Below are positions 8,453 through 17,028 of a stretch of DNA of 64,000 nt, piece after piece. Position 1 is the first letter of the stretch, and each line of letters opens with the position of its first letter. Origin of the DNA: JACJYE01 sp964432875 (GTDB lineage Bacteria; Bacteroidota; Bacteroidia; Chitinophagales; Saprospiraceae); contig CAYSPJ010000004.1 in assembly GCA_964432875.1 (NCBI GenBank), forward strand, positions 35,006 to 99,005. Direction: 5' to 3'. The notes under the pieces are model-generated. The model saw only the letters and a list, made by a program, of their open reading frames with translations, did no database searches and was not told where the DNA came from. The translations under genes were made by a program, and so were the position numbers.

Positions 8453-9322
8453 ATGAAACAACTATTGAACTGGAAAGCCTATTCGATGAAGCTGGCAGCC
8501 ATGTTAGCGAGCTTAGTGCTGCTGTCGTCTTGTGGCCACCTCATGCATCTGGACCGGGCTCAGAACAATTTCAACCAGGGTGCTGCCCTGGAAAACCAAC
8601 TGCGGTTCAACCCCCAGAGCGAGGTATCTACCTCGCCCTATCTCTATTACAACATGGCGTATGCCGAGCTAGGGAAAGCCTTGAAGAACAAAGGCGCCCT
8701 TAGTAATGATGATGTGCTGGCCAATGCCTATACCATCAAAGCGCTGTGCGAGTGGAAGCTGAAAATGTACAGCCAAGCCGAAAAATCGGCCGATGTGGCT
8801 TTGGCCGAATATCTGGATATGGAGCGCAAGGGTATGCTCATGCCCCGCGATAAGGCGCTGATGCAGGCATTGCCCTATCTCATGGAAATAGACAAAGTGA
8901 AAAGCCACCTTTATGCCTTTCACGCACCCGATAGCCTGGCTTACCCTGCCGCTTTGGAACATTACCAGCAATACATCTTTAATTCCAGCCCGGACCAGGC
9001 CGCCAAACTGGAGGCGGCAATCCAAAAGCTGGGCAACATCCGCACGCAATTGGAAGGCAGCGAAGATATGTCGGTCTATTTGCTCCTCTCTCAACTGGCC
9101 GCTTTGAAGGCCTGGAGCGATGGACTGGACTTCCTGCGGCAGAGCATCGGCAAGGATGCCGCCCTTTCGCGGGATGCCCAACGGGAGGCTCGAGAATTCC
9201 GCACCGCCCAGCGCGAGCAGCACCTCAACCCGCTGAAGGAAGAACTGCTGGAGGCGTTGCGCAAGTTACTGCCGAAGGAGCAGGGCGCGCCGCTGGTGGG
9301 GTATTGGAGCGAGCGGATTTAA
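8453..9322 (+). CDS. TPR-like lipoprotein partnered with the triple-repeat protein
   Basis: A 289-residue lipoprotein. The signal peptide ends in lipobox SSC (LASLVLLSSCGHLMHLD), with Cys at about residue 27. The mature part is helical: RAQNNFNQGAALENQL, YLYYNMAYAELGKALKNKG, VLANAYTIKALCEWKLKMYSQAEKSADVAL and ALEHYQQYIFNSSPDQAAKLEAAIQKL have the aromatic/Ala spacing of tetratricopeptide repeats, though no unit matches the consensus perfectly. The C-terminal third is rich in Glu/Arg/Leu helices. It is 53 bp downstream of the 1,111-residue repeat protein and is likely in the same transcript. No catalytic motif is visible. It would be anchored in the periplasm or outer membrane. Confidence 0.78.
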   Translation: MKQLLNWKAYSMKLAAMLASLVLLSSCGHLMHLDRAQNNFNQGAALENQLRFNPQSEVSTSPYLYYNMAYAELGKALKNKGALSNDDVLANAYTIKALCEWKLKMYSQAEKSADVALAEYLDMERKGMLMPRDKALMQALPYLMEIDKVKSHLYAFHAPDSLAYPAALEHYQQYIFNSSPDQAAKLEAAIQKLGNIRTQLEGSEDMSVYLLLSQLAALKAWSDGLDFLRQSIGKDAALSRDAQREAREFRTAQREQHLNPLKEELLEALRKLLPKEQGAPLVGYWSERI

Positions 9323-9358
9323 ACCCCGATGCGGTTGCCTAATGAACAGGCCATCCTC

Positions 9359-10099
9359 CTATCCCTCCAGCACTGCTTTCATCCCGCTGACCAGTTCTGC
9401 ATCTACCTCCTGCCAGGAAAATTCCGCGCTGGCAGCCTCATCGCCCATATTGACGGCACCGCGGTAGCGCATCTGGCTAAGGACTTCGGCACGGGCAGCA
9501 GAGTGGAATTCCTGCAGCCCTTCGATGTCGCGGATTGTAGAGATATTGTCGGGCAGCAGTTCGCCGCAAGCCATGATGATGAGCTTGTCGGCGGCATGGC
9601 GGGCGAAGCGCTCGAGCTTGTGGCGGCCTTCCAGGGCACTGGGCTGCTGCCCGGAAGTCAGGATGCGGCTCACACCAGCTTCCGCTAGCAGGTCAATGGC
9701 AGCTAAAGGATCCCGGCACATGTCAAAGGCGCGGTGGAAGGTGAAGGGCAGGGGGTGAGCGGCTTCAACTAGCGCCCGGGTACGTGGAACATCAATATGG
9801 CCATCAGCATCCAGGATGCCGGAGACGATGCCGTCAGCACCAAGGGCTTTGGCTTGCCGGATGTCTTCCAACATAATTTCGAACTCCAGCTCTGAGTACA
9901 AGAAATCGGCCTTGCGGGGGCGGATGAGCACGAAGACCGGGATGTCGAGCTTGGCTTTGGCCAGCTTGATCTTGGCCGCGCTGGGTGTCACCCCGCCTTG
10001 CGCCAGGTTTTCGCACAGCTCGATGCGGTCGGCTCCCGCCTGCTCGGCGGCGAGGGCGGAAGCCACCGAGTCGCAGCAAATTTCCAGTATCCGCTTCAT
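9359..10099 (-). CDS. cutC: CutC family protein
   Basis: A 246-residue TIM-barrel protein, full length for the family. It begins MKRILEICCDSVASALAAEQ, followed by the diagnostic GADRIELCENLAQGGVTPS, then PVFVLIRPR, DGIVSGILDADGHID, FTFHRAFDMCRDP and GVSRILTSGQQPSALEG. CutC was named for copper homeostasis, but copper binding is weakly supported for many members. Here the start codon overlaps the stop of the sugar-type MFS transporter (ATGA, 10096-10099), so the two are translationally coupled. That context points to carbohydrate metabolism rather than metal handling (inference). Confidence 0.93.
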   Translation of the reverse strand: MKRILEICCDSVASALAAEQAGADRIELCENLAQGGVTPSAAKIKLAKAKLDIPVFVLIRPRKADFLYSELEFEIMLEDIRQAKALGADGIVSGILDADGHIDVPRTRALVEAAHPLPFTFHRAFDMCRDPLAAIDLLAEAGVSRILTSGQQPSALEGRHKLERFARHAADKLIIMACGELLPDNISTIRDIEGLQEFHSAARAEVLSQMRYRGAVNMGDEAASAEFSWQEVDAELVSGMKAVLEG

Positions 10100-11445
10100 G
10101 CCCCTACCCCCCGGCGTTTATAGCCCTTCAAGCCGTAAAACACCAGGTAGGCGTAAGCCAGGAAGGGCACCAGGAAGGAGAACTTGACGCCTAGAGGCGT
10201 ATCGGCTGCCAAGCCCTGGAGGATGGGGATGATGGCACCGCCCACAATCATCATGACCAGCAGCGAAGAACCGTAGCTGGTGAACTGCTTGAGCCCGGCG
10301 ATAGCCAGGGTGAAGATATTGGACCACATGATGGAGTTGAACAAGCCGACGCCCAGTACCGCCCACAAGGCGAGTTTGCCGCTGCCAAACATAGTGACGC
10401 CCAGCAGGGCCATGGCACAGACAGCAAAGAGGGCCATCAGGTTGTTGGGGGTTGATTTTCCAAAGAGGAATGCCAGGTAGTTGAGCAAGAGCACGATGGT
10501 GAAGCCCCAGATTAAGGAGGTATCCAGTTGGTTGATCGTCACCGTAGCGATGACCACCGCAATGGCGATGACCGGCACGGGCAACATCTTCAGCGCCTTT
10601 TGGGCGAAGGTTTGCTCGCCGCTCAGCGCGATAGCACCGAGGAAGCGGCCCACCATGGCGCCGCCCCAGTAAAAAGCGACATAATTGCCGGCCATTTTGT
10701 TGTCCATGGCGATGCTCGGCTCCGCTTTGAAATATTCGACCAGGAAGCTACCGATGGCAATCTCGGCACCGACATAGCAGAAGATGGCAATGGCACCAAG
10801 GTAGAGGTGTGGATAGTTGCTCAGCTTGAAACCTTCCCTTTTTACTTCTTCCGACTGGATATTGGGCAGGTTTAAAAACAGAAAAACCAACCCGATGGCA
10901 ACCAGGGCGATGCCCAGGAAGAGGTAGGGGCTTTGCACGGTTTTCACATCCACGATTTCCGTATTCTGCAAGATGAGCCAGGCGCCGAAAAGCGGGGCGA
11001 TGGTGTGCCCCAAGGAGTTGAGCCCTTGCGCCAGGTTGAGCCGGCTGGCCGCCGTCTCTTCTGGCCCGATGACGGCTACGTAGGGGTTGGCCGCCACCTG
11101 TAGGATGGTGATGCCGGAAGCCAGCACGAAGAGCCCCAATAGGAAGATACCATAAACCACGAGCTGGGAAGCCGGGTAAAAGATGAAACAGCCCAGCCCC
11201 ATCATCATCAGGCCGACGACGATGCCGCGCTTGTAGCCCACTTTTCGGATAATCATACCTGCTGGTATGCTCATCAGGAAGTAAGCCCCGAAGAAGAAAA
11301 ACTGGATGAGTTGCGCCTGCCAGTGCTTCAAATCGAAAGCAGCTTTCATGTGCGGTACCAGGATGTCGTTGAGCGAGGTGAGTAGCCCCCAGAGGAAGAA
11401 CAGCACCACGAGGGCCAGGAAAGAGAAGCGTGCACTTTTTAGCAT
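10096..11445 (-). CDS. MFS sugar transporter, FucP/GluP family
   Basis: A 449-residue permease with about 12 hydrophobic segments. The N-terminus (MLKSARFSFLALVVLFFLWG followed by LLTSLNDILVPHMK) is typical of the fucose/glucose/galactose:H+ symporter family, as are QFFFFGAYFLMSIPAG, KVGYKRGIVVGL, LGLFVLASGITILQVAANPYV and RLNLAQGLNSLGHTIAPLFG. I take the ATG at 11445; the frame stays open another 126 bp upstream but that part is not family-like. It overlaps cutC by 4 bp (ATGA). The exact sugar cannot be told from the sequence. Confidence 0.88.
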   Translation of the reverse strand: MLKSARFSFLALVVLFFLWGLLTSLNDILVPHMKAAFDLKHWQAQLIQFFFFGAYFLMSIPAGMIIRKVGYKRGIVVGLMMMGLGCFIFYPASQLVVYGIFLLGLFVLASGITILQVAANPYVAVIGPEETAASRLNLAQGLNSLGHTIAPLFGAWLILQNTEIVDVKTVQSPYLFLGIALVAIGLVFLFLNLPNIQSEEVKREGFKLSNYPHLYLGAIAIFCYVGAEIAIGSFLVEYFKAEPSIAMDNKMAGNYVAFYWGGAMVGRFLGAIALSGEQTFAQKALKMLPVPVIAIAVVIATVTINQLDTSLIWGFTIVLLLNYLAFLFGKSTPNNLMALFAVCAMALLGVTMFGSGKLALWAVLGVGLFNSIMWSNIFTLAIAGLKQFTSYGSSLLVMMIVGGAIIPILQGLAADTPLGVKFSFLVPFLAYAYLVFYGLKGYKRRGVGA

Positions 11446-11610
11446 GGTGGTTGATCGTTTGGGGTGCAAAGTAAGAAAAAATTGGATAGTCGCGAGTTTC
11501 AAGCTGCGAGTTGTTTGTTTTGGTACAGCAAAGCATGGCGGACTAGCCTCAGTAAGGCAAGCTCGTGCCACTTAAAGTCACCCAGTTTGCTAGGATTAAC
11601 GCTATGCCTT

Positions 11611-12144
11611 TTACGGCTTTTGCTTTGAGAGCACATCGCGGGCCGAGTATATCTTCGGCTCCCAATATGACGACTTGGAAATATTGTCGATCACTACGCC
11701 CCGGGAGGTGCTGTGGATGACCTCGATGCCCGCCTTGCTGTTGCGCACCACCATCGAGACGTGGAAAATCTCACCATTGGGCGAGCGCTTGAAGAAGATT
11801 AAATCGCCGGGCTTGACGTCCTTGATGTTCACCTTGCGGCCTTCCTGCGCCTGATGGCGCGAGCTGGCCGAGAGCTTGAGGTCAAAGTTTTTCATCACAT
11901 AGCCCGTGAAGCCGGAGCAGTCGAAGCCGCGGGGGTCTTTGCCGCCGGCGCGATATTTGGTGCCGAGTAGCTCCTGGGCGTATCCAACCACCTCTTGCCG
12001 GAAGCTGTACTCGGCATCCTCGCCGGCGCTGGCGCGCGATGGATTGCGCACCGCCCCCGTGGGCGTGGCGGTCAAGACCCCGCAAGCGGGCAGGTAGATC
12101 AAGATCGAGAGCAGCAAGGCAGTGGCTTTGATGGAATGCTTCAT
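11611..12144 (-). CDS. NlpC/P60 lipoprotein, peptidoglycan endopeptidase
   Basis: A 177-residue lipoprotein close to the E. coli Spr/NlpC size. The lipobox is LPAC with Cys21. The catalytic domain has GTKYRAGGKDPRGFDCSGFT (nucleophile Cys76), KPGDLIFFKR, IFHVSMVV (His128) and VIHSTSRGV (His144 as third polar residue). It should cleave peptidoglycan stem peptides in the periplasm. It lies upstream of and in the same direction as the MFS/cutC pair, separated by 165 bp, so it is probably a separate unit. Confidence 0.93.
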   Translation of the reverse strand: MKHSIKATALLLSILIYLPACGVLTATPTGAVRNPSRASAGEDAEYSFRQEVVGYAQELLGTKYRAGGKDPRGFDCSGFTGYVMKNFDLKLSASSRHQAQEGRKVNIKDVKPGDLIFFKRSPNGEIFHVSMVVRNSKAGIEVIHSTSRGVVIDNISKSSYWEPKIYSARDVLSKQKP

Positions 12145-12494
12145 AGGGCGATTTTTTTGGGTTAATGGACTGAAAAAACGGGCGGGCGGGAAAGTTTATT
12201 TTGGGGAGGGGGTGAAGGTTGTGTTAAGGCAGGCGGTGCTTGTTATGAAGTACTACTGCCCTGCCTGCCGACTTTCGAGTACGTCTACAACAACATGCAG
12301 GCAGGCTGCCCGACGAGGCTTTGCGCGCCAAGCTGTGCAGCCACTTTCTACGAGCAAAAAACCGGAGGTCAGGGAGATTGAAGCGTTGGCGAGATAAGGC
12401 CTGCGCGTATGGCGGTAAGCCACCTAAATTCACCATCTCCATCCCGTTATTACTGGCGGCGGTTCGGCCGGTCAGGGCGAATCGTCGTGCTTTA
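12145..12494. other. 350-bp intergenic stretch, nothing coding seen
   Basis: Between fdhD and the NlpC/P60 gene. Reading frames here lack family resemblance and the composition is uneven, with several copies of GCAGGC/GCCTGC near 12230-12310 that could form hairpins. It presumably holds the promoter of the NlpC/P60 gene and the 3' end signal of fdhD. No RNA gene recognised. Confidence 0.4.
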
Positions 12495-13376
12495 CTATCG
12501 CAACAAGATCCGCTCCTCCCCGCAATAGACATTGAAGCGCTCGCCGCGCAAGAAGCCGATGAGGGTCATGCCGTGCTCCTGGGCCAGCTCGACGGCCAGG
12601 CTGGAGGGGGCGCCTACGGCTACCAGTATCGGCACGCCCGCCATGGCTGCTTTCTGTACCAGCTCAAAGCTCAGCCGGCCGCTTAGCATCACAATCTGCT
12701 CGCGCAGGGGGATCTGCCCGGCAGCCAGGGCGGCCCCCAGCAGCTTATCCAATGCATTATGACGGCCCACGTCTTCGTGCAAAGCTATAAGCTGGCCTTG
12801 TGCCGTAAAGGACGCGGCAGCATGGATGCCGCCGGTGCATTCAAAAAGGGCTTGCTGCCCCAGCAGCTGTCCCGGCAGTCCCAAGATGGCCTCTCGCGCG
12901 ACGACAGGCAGCCCCCGGCTCGGGTAATAGCAGGAGATTCCTTCCACTAGCTCGATAGAGCTTTTACCGCAGACCCCGCAACTGGATGAAGTGTAAAAGT
13001 GGCGGCTGAGGCGCTCGTAATCGACTGAGACAGCGCTGGACAGTTCGACCAACAGGATATTGTCGCGAACATCCGGTGCTAGGACCTGGTCGAGGTGGCG
13101 CATGTCCGTTACATCATCCGCTTTGCCGATCAGCCCCTCGGTGAAGAGAAAGCCCAGGGTCAACTCTTTGTCATGCCCGGGGGTGCGCATGGTGACGGCC
13201 AGGCTGCGCTGCTGGCGCTGCCCATCAGGGCCAAAAGCCAGCCTGATTTCCAGGGGCTCTTCCACCGCCAGCAAGTCTCCCTGTTGCTCAATGGCAAGCT
13301 CGGGCCCTACCCGCAGGGCTAGGACTTGCTTAATACCGCTAGACGGCGGCGGGCTGGTCGTGGCTTTTTTTGGCAT
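12495..13376 (-). CDS. fdhD: Formate dehydrogenase sulfurtransferase FdhD
   Basis: A 293-residue cytosolic protein that passes sulfur from IscS to the bis-MGD molybdenum cofactor of formate dehydrogenases. Diagnostic motifs are EEPLEIRLAFG, TPGHDKELTLGFLFTEGLI, the cysteine loop SSCGVCG (Cys133 and Cys136 from this start), FECTGGIHAAASF, HEDVGRHNALDKLLG and SGRLSFELVQKAAMAGVPIL. The frame can also begin 18 codons earlier (13430); I prefer 13376 because the extra residues are not conserved in the family as I know it. No formate dehydrogenase gene lies in the window; moaE at 30.8 kb is the only other molybdenum cofactor gene seen. Confidence 0.93.
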   Translation of the reverse strand: MPKKATTSPPPSSGIKQVLALRVGPELAIEQQGDLLAVEEPLEIRLAFGPDGQRQQRSLAVTMRTPGHDKELTLGFLFTEGLIGKADDVTDMRHLDQVLAPDVRDNILLVELSSAVSVDYERLSRHFYTSSSCGVCGKSSIELVEGISCYYPSRGLPVVAREAILGLPGQLLGQQALFECTGGIHAAASFTAQGQLIALHEDVGRHNALDKLLGAALAAGQIPLREQIVMLSGRLSFELVQKAAMAGVPILVAVGAPSSLAVELAQEHGMTLIGFLRGERFNVYCGEERILLR

Positions 13377-13512
13377 CTGTGTCTGGCTTGGCTTGCTCAA
13401 ATGTACGGCTTCTGCTCCAAAAACTATCATCGCTAAGCGCCAATGGCCATCGATAGTTGGCTAGCCAGAAGTTTTTTATATTTTTAGGCAGCAAAATAGC
13501 TTGAAAAGACCG

Positions 13513-13878
13513 ATGGCACAGCACAACGAAACGGGCAAGACGGGAGAGGAGCTCGCCCGCGAATATCTCGAAAGCGCCGGCTACCCCATCCTGGCAGTAA
13601 ACTGGCGCTACCGGCGTGCTGAGCTGGATCTCATCATGATGGATGGCCCTATACTGGTCTTTGTGGAGGTGAAGACGCGGCGCACCGACGCCTTCGGCCG
13701 CCCTGAGGAGGCGGTGAACCGCAAAAAGATGAAAATGATGGCCGCTGCTGCTGCGGCTTATATGGAAGCTATCGGCCACGAGTGGGAGGTGCGTTTCGAC
13801 GTGGTCTCTATCCTCTTCCGCTCCCGGGATGATTTTGAATTGGAGCATTTAAAAGATGCCTTTTTCCCGGGGCTGTAG
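13513..13878 (+). CDS. YraN family (UPF0102) endonuclease-like protein
   Basis: A 121-residue protein, normal length for the family. It has GKTGEELAREYLESAGYPIL, then NWRYRRAELDLIMMDGPILVFVEVKTRR, which is the restriction-endonuclease-like core (E-x-D-L...FVEVK), and a C-terminal FDVVSILF. YraN/UPF0102 proteins are predicted Holliday-junction-resolvase-like nucleases; activity is not established for most. Start chosen at ATG 13513 rather than the TTG at 13501. It is followed by the TetR gene in the same direction after 140 bp. Confidence 0.92.
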   Translation: MAQHNETGKTGEELAREYLESAGYPILAVNWRYRRAELDLIMMDGPILVFVEVKTRRTDAFGRPEEAVNRKKMKMMAAAAAAYMEAIGHEWEVRFDVVSILFRSRDDFELEHLKDAFFPGL

Positions 13879-13990
13879 TTGACCATCAGGATTATGCATC
13901 CCTGCCAAGATTGGGATGATTCAGCAGGAGGTTGTATCACAAAAAACAGCTAAAATATCGAACCCTAAAGCGCATCTTGCGTATATTTGG

Positions 13991-14008
13991 GCATACTAAC
14001 CAGTATGC
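13991..14008. promoter_or_regulatory. TetR-type operator palindrome
   Basis: Perfect 7-bp inverted repeat GCATACT-AACC-AGTATGC centred 19-20 bp before the ATG of the TetR family gene. The form (A)CATACT-N4-AGTATG(T) is the classic operator of one group of TetR repressors, so this is most likely an autoregulatory site overlapping the promoter or leader. Confidence 0.75.
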
Positions 14009-14018
14009 AAATAAACAC

Positions 14019-14609
14019 ATGAAAAACTTAAGGAGGCAAATACAAGAAAAAAACCGGGAGGCCATGCACGAGCACGGTTATCAAGGCCTGCGTGCCGATT
14101 TGGTCATCAAAGAGCTAGGCCTTACCAAGGGGGCTTATTACCACTACTTTTCCGGCAAGCAAGATTTGGGCTACAGCATACTCGACGAGCTGATCGCCCC
14201 GCGATACCTCGGCCATTGGAATGCCCTGAATGATTACTTCGGGCACCCCATCGAAGGGATTATCGAACGGCTCAAGGCACTGCGCACGGAGCTAAAGGAA
14301 GAAGATTTTCAACGCGGCAGCCAACTCAACAACCTCATTCAGGAAATGGCGCAATTGGACGAAGGTTTCCAAAACCGATTACAGCGCATCGTGGAAGGTA
14401 TGCGTCTGGCCATCGGCGGAGCTATCGAACGCGGGCAAAAAGCGCGGCTAGTCTCCCTCGATGCTAATCCGGACGAAATCTCCCTCTTTGTGCTATCTTG
14501 CCTCATGGGGGCTTTTAGCCTGGCGAAAGCTTACCAAAGCCGCAGGTCATTCGATTTAGCCATCGAGCATTTAATCAACCACCTGCGTACTTTTAAAGGC
14601 AGTGGGTAG
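14019..14609 (+). CDS. TetR/AcrR family transcriptional regulator
   Basis: A 196-residue regulator. The helix-turn-helix is at residues about 8-50: AMHEHGYQGLRADLVIKELGLTKGAYYHYFSGKQDLGYSILDE, where TKGAYYHYFSGKQDL is the recognition helix region. The C-terminal ligand/dimer domain is helical and ends in LRTFKG. I start at ATG 14019 because the codons upstream cover the palindromic operator at 13991-14008 and an unlikely leader. No effector or exporter gene follows in the same direction (the next gene is convergent), so the target besides its own promoter is unknown. The domain resembles the TetR_C_16/AcrR group with about 195 residues. Confidence 0.9.
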   Translation: MKNLRRQIQEKNREAMHEHGYQGLRADLVIKELGLTKGAYYHYFSGKQDLGYSILDELIAPRYLGHWNALNDYFGHPIEGIIERLKALRTELKEEDFQRGSQLNNLIQEMAQLDEGFQNRLQRIVEGMRLAIGGAIERGQKARLVSLDANPDEISLFVLSCLMGAFSLAKAYQSRRSFDLAIEHLINHLRTFKGSG

Positions 14610-14678
14610 GACAAGCAATGATGATGGGGATTGGCATCATTCCACGGCGGGATGTCGTGGAGCGCCCGAGGCGCAGAT

Positions 14679-16313
14679 CTAGTCTTTGAAGATGATTGTA
14701 GCTTCCAAATCCCAATTGGCGCGCAACTGCTGCTCCAGGGGTTGCAGCAGGATGGGTTCGGGCTGGCGGTAGAGGTCGTAGTTGCCGCTATCCCAGCGGC
14801 CGTTGGCATTCCAATCTGTAATAATACGGACGCTATAGTTGCCCGGAGAGAGGGCCTTGAATTCACGCTGGTAAGTGGGCGTATCACTAAGCCGGAATCG
14901 TTCCACCACTTCATTCCCTTTACCCAACAGCTCGATGACGTAGTGTTGTTCTGCCGACAGACTATCGATCGTCAGCACGAGCGTGCCAAAGTTTTTACGC
15001 AGCTCGGCGCGGTATTGTAGGCTGATGGTGTCGTTTTGCAGGCCATAGATATCGGTAAGGGCCCCGGGCATCATTTCCATCTGGTAAGGGAGGCCTTCTT
15101 TCCAGGGATAAGAGATCGAGAGACGGCGCTGCCCGTTGGTATCTAGCGCAAGCTCAGGAGTGATCAAGGTTAGGAGGGTATCTTCATAAAAGCGGATCAA
15201 GCTGGTATCATATTCCTGGATGGGATGGTTGAAAGTGAGCTCAATAGGATTACTGGGGTTAAGATTGGACACCGAAGCCCCAGGGCGGGCAAGGTCGAGC
15301 CGCGCCGTTTCCAGAAACTGCGCGCGGCTGCGCGCCCTTATTTGCACCGTATCCTTGAAGAGCGTATCCTGCTGGATGAACAAATTCCAGCCCTTTTCTT
15401 CCGGAAAGTCGTACCACACTTTTACTGTATCAGGAGCTAACTCATAAATGAGCCTTTGCCCCTCATCCTGATAAGAAAAATCCAGATTCAAATCAGGCGC
15501 AGGTTTGTTGAAAATCAGGCGCAGCAGCCCGTAGCGGCTATCGTCCTTTTCCAATAGCCGCAGCGGCTGCTCCTCGGCGAAGAGGCGGATAAAGACCTGG
15601 GGCGGTAAGCTATCGCTGACCGTAAGCAAGGAATCCGGGAAGCCAATCGGCTCTTGAGATTGGTCGAAGCGGTAATTTAGGTTGGCATCTTTCAAGGCGA
15701 AGCCCTTGAAAAGGCCGGCTTTGACGTTTTCAATCCGGAAAAGCCCGTCCTTACCAGTGCGGGCGAAATAGAAAGGGCGCAGCTTGCGCACCACCGTATC
15801 GGAAAGGTTGTCGTAGAGCATGAAGAGCGCGCCCTCTACCGGTTCGGCCGTTTTTGCGTCTACTATTTTGCCGGAAACGCTGAGCGAGTCAATGTAATCC
15901 CCAGTAGAAAAGACAAAACGCAGGTTTTCGGCCGGGTTGCGCTCAGTGAGGTCTCGCACCGCTTCACCAAAATTGATGGTATAGGTCGCTTCGGGCCGCA
16001 GCACTTCGCGCTCGTCGAAATCGAAGTGCACGGTCCTTTTTTTTAAGCTGACCGTATGCTTGTACTCCAGAGGCGGGGAAATGACCACTTGGTTGAAAAC
16101 ATCCTGTACTTCCACCCATTCGTCGAAGGTGAGTTCGATGCGCTGTTTTTCAAAGCGGGTCTGCAGATTGGGTGTAGATTTTTCTGGCACCAGCCGAGGC
16201 GGGGTTTCATCTTTGAGCCCTCCTTCCGGCGGCATGGGGTTGGCGCAATTGGACAGGATGGCTGCCAACGCAATCAACAGCAGCAGGCGGATATGAGGCG
16301 GTGATACAATCAT
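14679..16313 (-). CDS. Ig-like domain lipoprotein, Bacteroidota conserved
   Basis: A 544-residue lipoprotein with lipobox SNC (LAAILSNCANPMPPEGG). Immediately after it comes the family hallmark PPEGGLKDETPPRLV, then IELTFDEWVEVQDVFNQVVISPPL, the SbsA-type Ig-like (Big_5) strand pattern. A carboxypeptidase-regulatory-like segment follows (VSGKIVDAKTAEPVEGALFML), with more beta modules, and the protein closes with NYSVRIITDWNANGRWDSGNYDL, another family hallmark. It is an envelope protein of unknown role, widespread in Bacteroidota. Start taken at ATG 16313; ATG 16328 is also possible. Confidence 0.82.
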   Translation of the reverse strand: MIVSPPHIRLLLLIALAAILSNCANPMPPEGGLKDETPPRLVPEKSTPNLQTRFEKQRIELTFDEWVEVQDVFNQVVISPPLEYKHTVSLKKRTVHFDFDEREVLRPEATYTINFGEAVRDLTERNPAENLRFVFSTGDYIDSLSVSGKIVDAKTAEPVEGALFMLYDNLSDTVVRKLRPFYFARTGKDGLFRIENVKAGLFKGFALKDANLNYRFDQSQEPIGFPDSLLTVSDSLPPQVFIRLFAEEQPLRLLEKDDSRYGLLRLIFNKPAPDLNLDFSYQDEGQRLIYELAPDTVKVWYDFPEEKGWNLFIQQDTLFKDTVQIRARSRAQFLETARLDLARPGASVSNLNPSNPIELTFNHPIQEYDTSLIRFYEDTLLTLITPELALDTNGQRRLSISYPWKEGLPYQMEMMPGALTDIYGLQNDTISLQYRAELRKNFGTLVLTIDSLSAEQHYVIELLGKGNEVVERFRLSDTPTYQREFKALSPGNYSVRIITDWNANGRWDSGNYDLYRQPEPILLQPLEQQLRANWDLEATIIFKD

Positions 16314-16404
16314 ACAGGACTTAACCATATTGTAGTTGGAAAAACGTAGCCAAGCTTGTGCGCTCAGCCACATTTCAAGATCGTCGGGCTTGATTTTGTA
16401 TCTC

Positions 16405-16851
16405 TTAGCCCTTTACTCGGCGCACATCCGTCAGGGAATAGATCAGCCGGTTGATATCAGTGGCATTCAGAAATAGTTTGCCTTTGATAGTAATCGGCTC
16501 GGCGGTGTATTCGATAGATTCTAAGGCAAAAACTTCCATGACTGTTTCCGGCCCAGCCCCTCCGCAGAAGAAGCACATGTTGTAAGGATAAGCCGAGAAG
16601 ATAAACTCTTTATGGCCTTTGTAACCCTCCACCGGGATGATGTAGCCGCGCACCGTCACCTCCTTGCCCTCCAGGGCTTGCACCTCGGCGCTGAAGACAG
16701 GGACGTCCACTTTAAAGCCCATCTCTTCATTGTATTCCTTTTTATAGGTGATCTTGGAGAGGGTCTTCCAAATCGGGGCCTGCGAATACGCGGGCTGCAG
16801 GGCGACAAGCCCCAGGACTGCTGCAAGTGCAAAAACGAATTTCTTCATCAT
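16405..16851 (-). CDS. DUF3299-like periplasmic protein
   Basis: A 148-residue exported protein. Residues 1-23 form a signal peptide (FVFALAAVLGLVALQPAYSQ). The mature part has KITYKKEYNEEMGFKVDVPVFS, then VTVRGYIIPVEGYKGHKEFIFSAYP, then NMCFFCGGAGPETVMEVFA. The G-Y-I-I-P-V-E strand and the Cys-x-x-Cys-Gly-Gly-Ala-Gly loop are what I remember of the Bacteroidota branch of DUF3299. The cysteine pair might bind metal or form a disulfide; function is unknown. A good -7 element lies 47-54 bp upstream of its start. Confidence 0.75.
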   Translation of the reverse strand: MMKKFVFALAAVLGLVALQPAYSQAPIWKTLSKITYKKEYNEEMGFKVDVPVFSAEVQALEGKEVTVRGYIIPVEGYKGHKEFIFSAYPYNMCFFCGGAGPETVMEVFALESIEYTAEPITIKGKLFLNATDINRLIYSLTDVRRVKG

Positions 16852-16897
16852 GATGCGTAGTTATTCAATAATTACTGGCTTATATAACATAAGCCTG

Positions 16898-16905
16898 CAA
16901 AGTTA
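16898..16905 (-). promoter_or_regulatory. Bacteroidota -7 element for the DUF3299-like gene
   Basis: On the minus strand this reads TAACTTTG, an exact match to TAnnTTTG. It would put the transcription start near 16892, giving a leader of about 40 nt. No good TTTG -33 element at the ideal spacing. Confidence 0.5.
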
Positions 16906-17028
16906 ACGTTTACCACTTGAAAAAGTGTTTTAATACTATGTTAAAAGGTAGGCAGTGCATGGCGCAATGCGCTTTTCCGACCAACTTTGTTGCAACTATT
17001 GTGCGCAATTTTTAGAAGAACCTAAACC

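Noticed and set aside
8669..9223. 184-codon minus-strand open frame
   Set aside because: Antisense to the TPR-like lipoprotein gene; the plus-strand product has a signal peptide and lipobox, the minus-strand frame has nothing recognisable.
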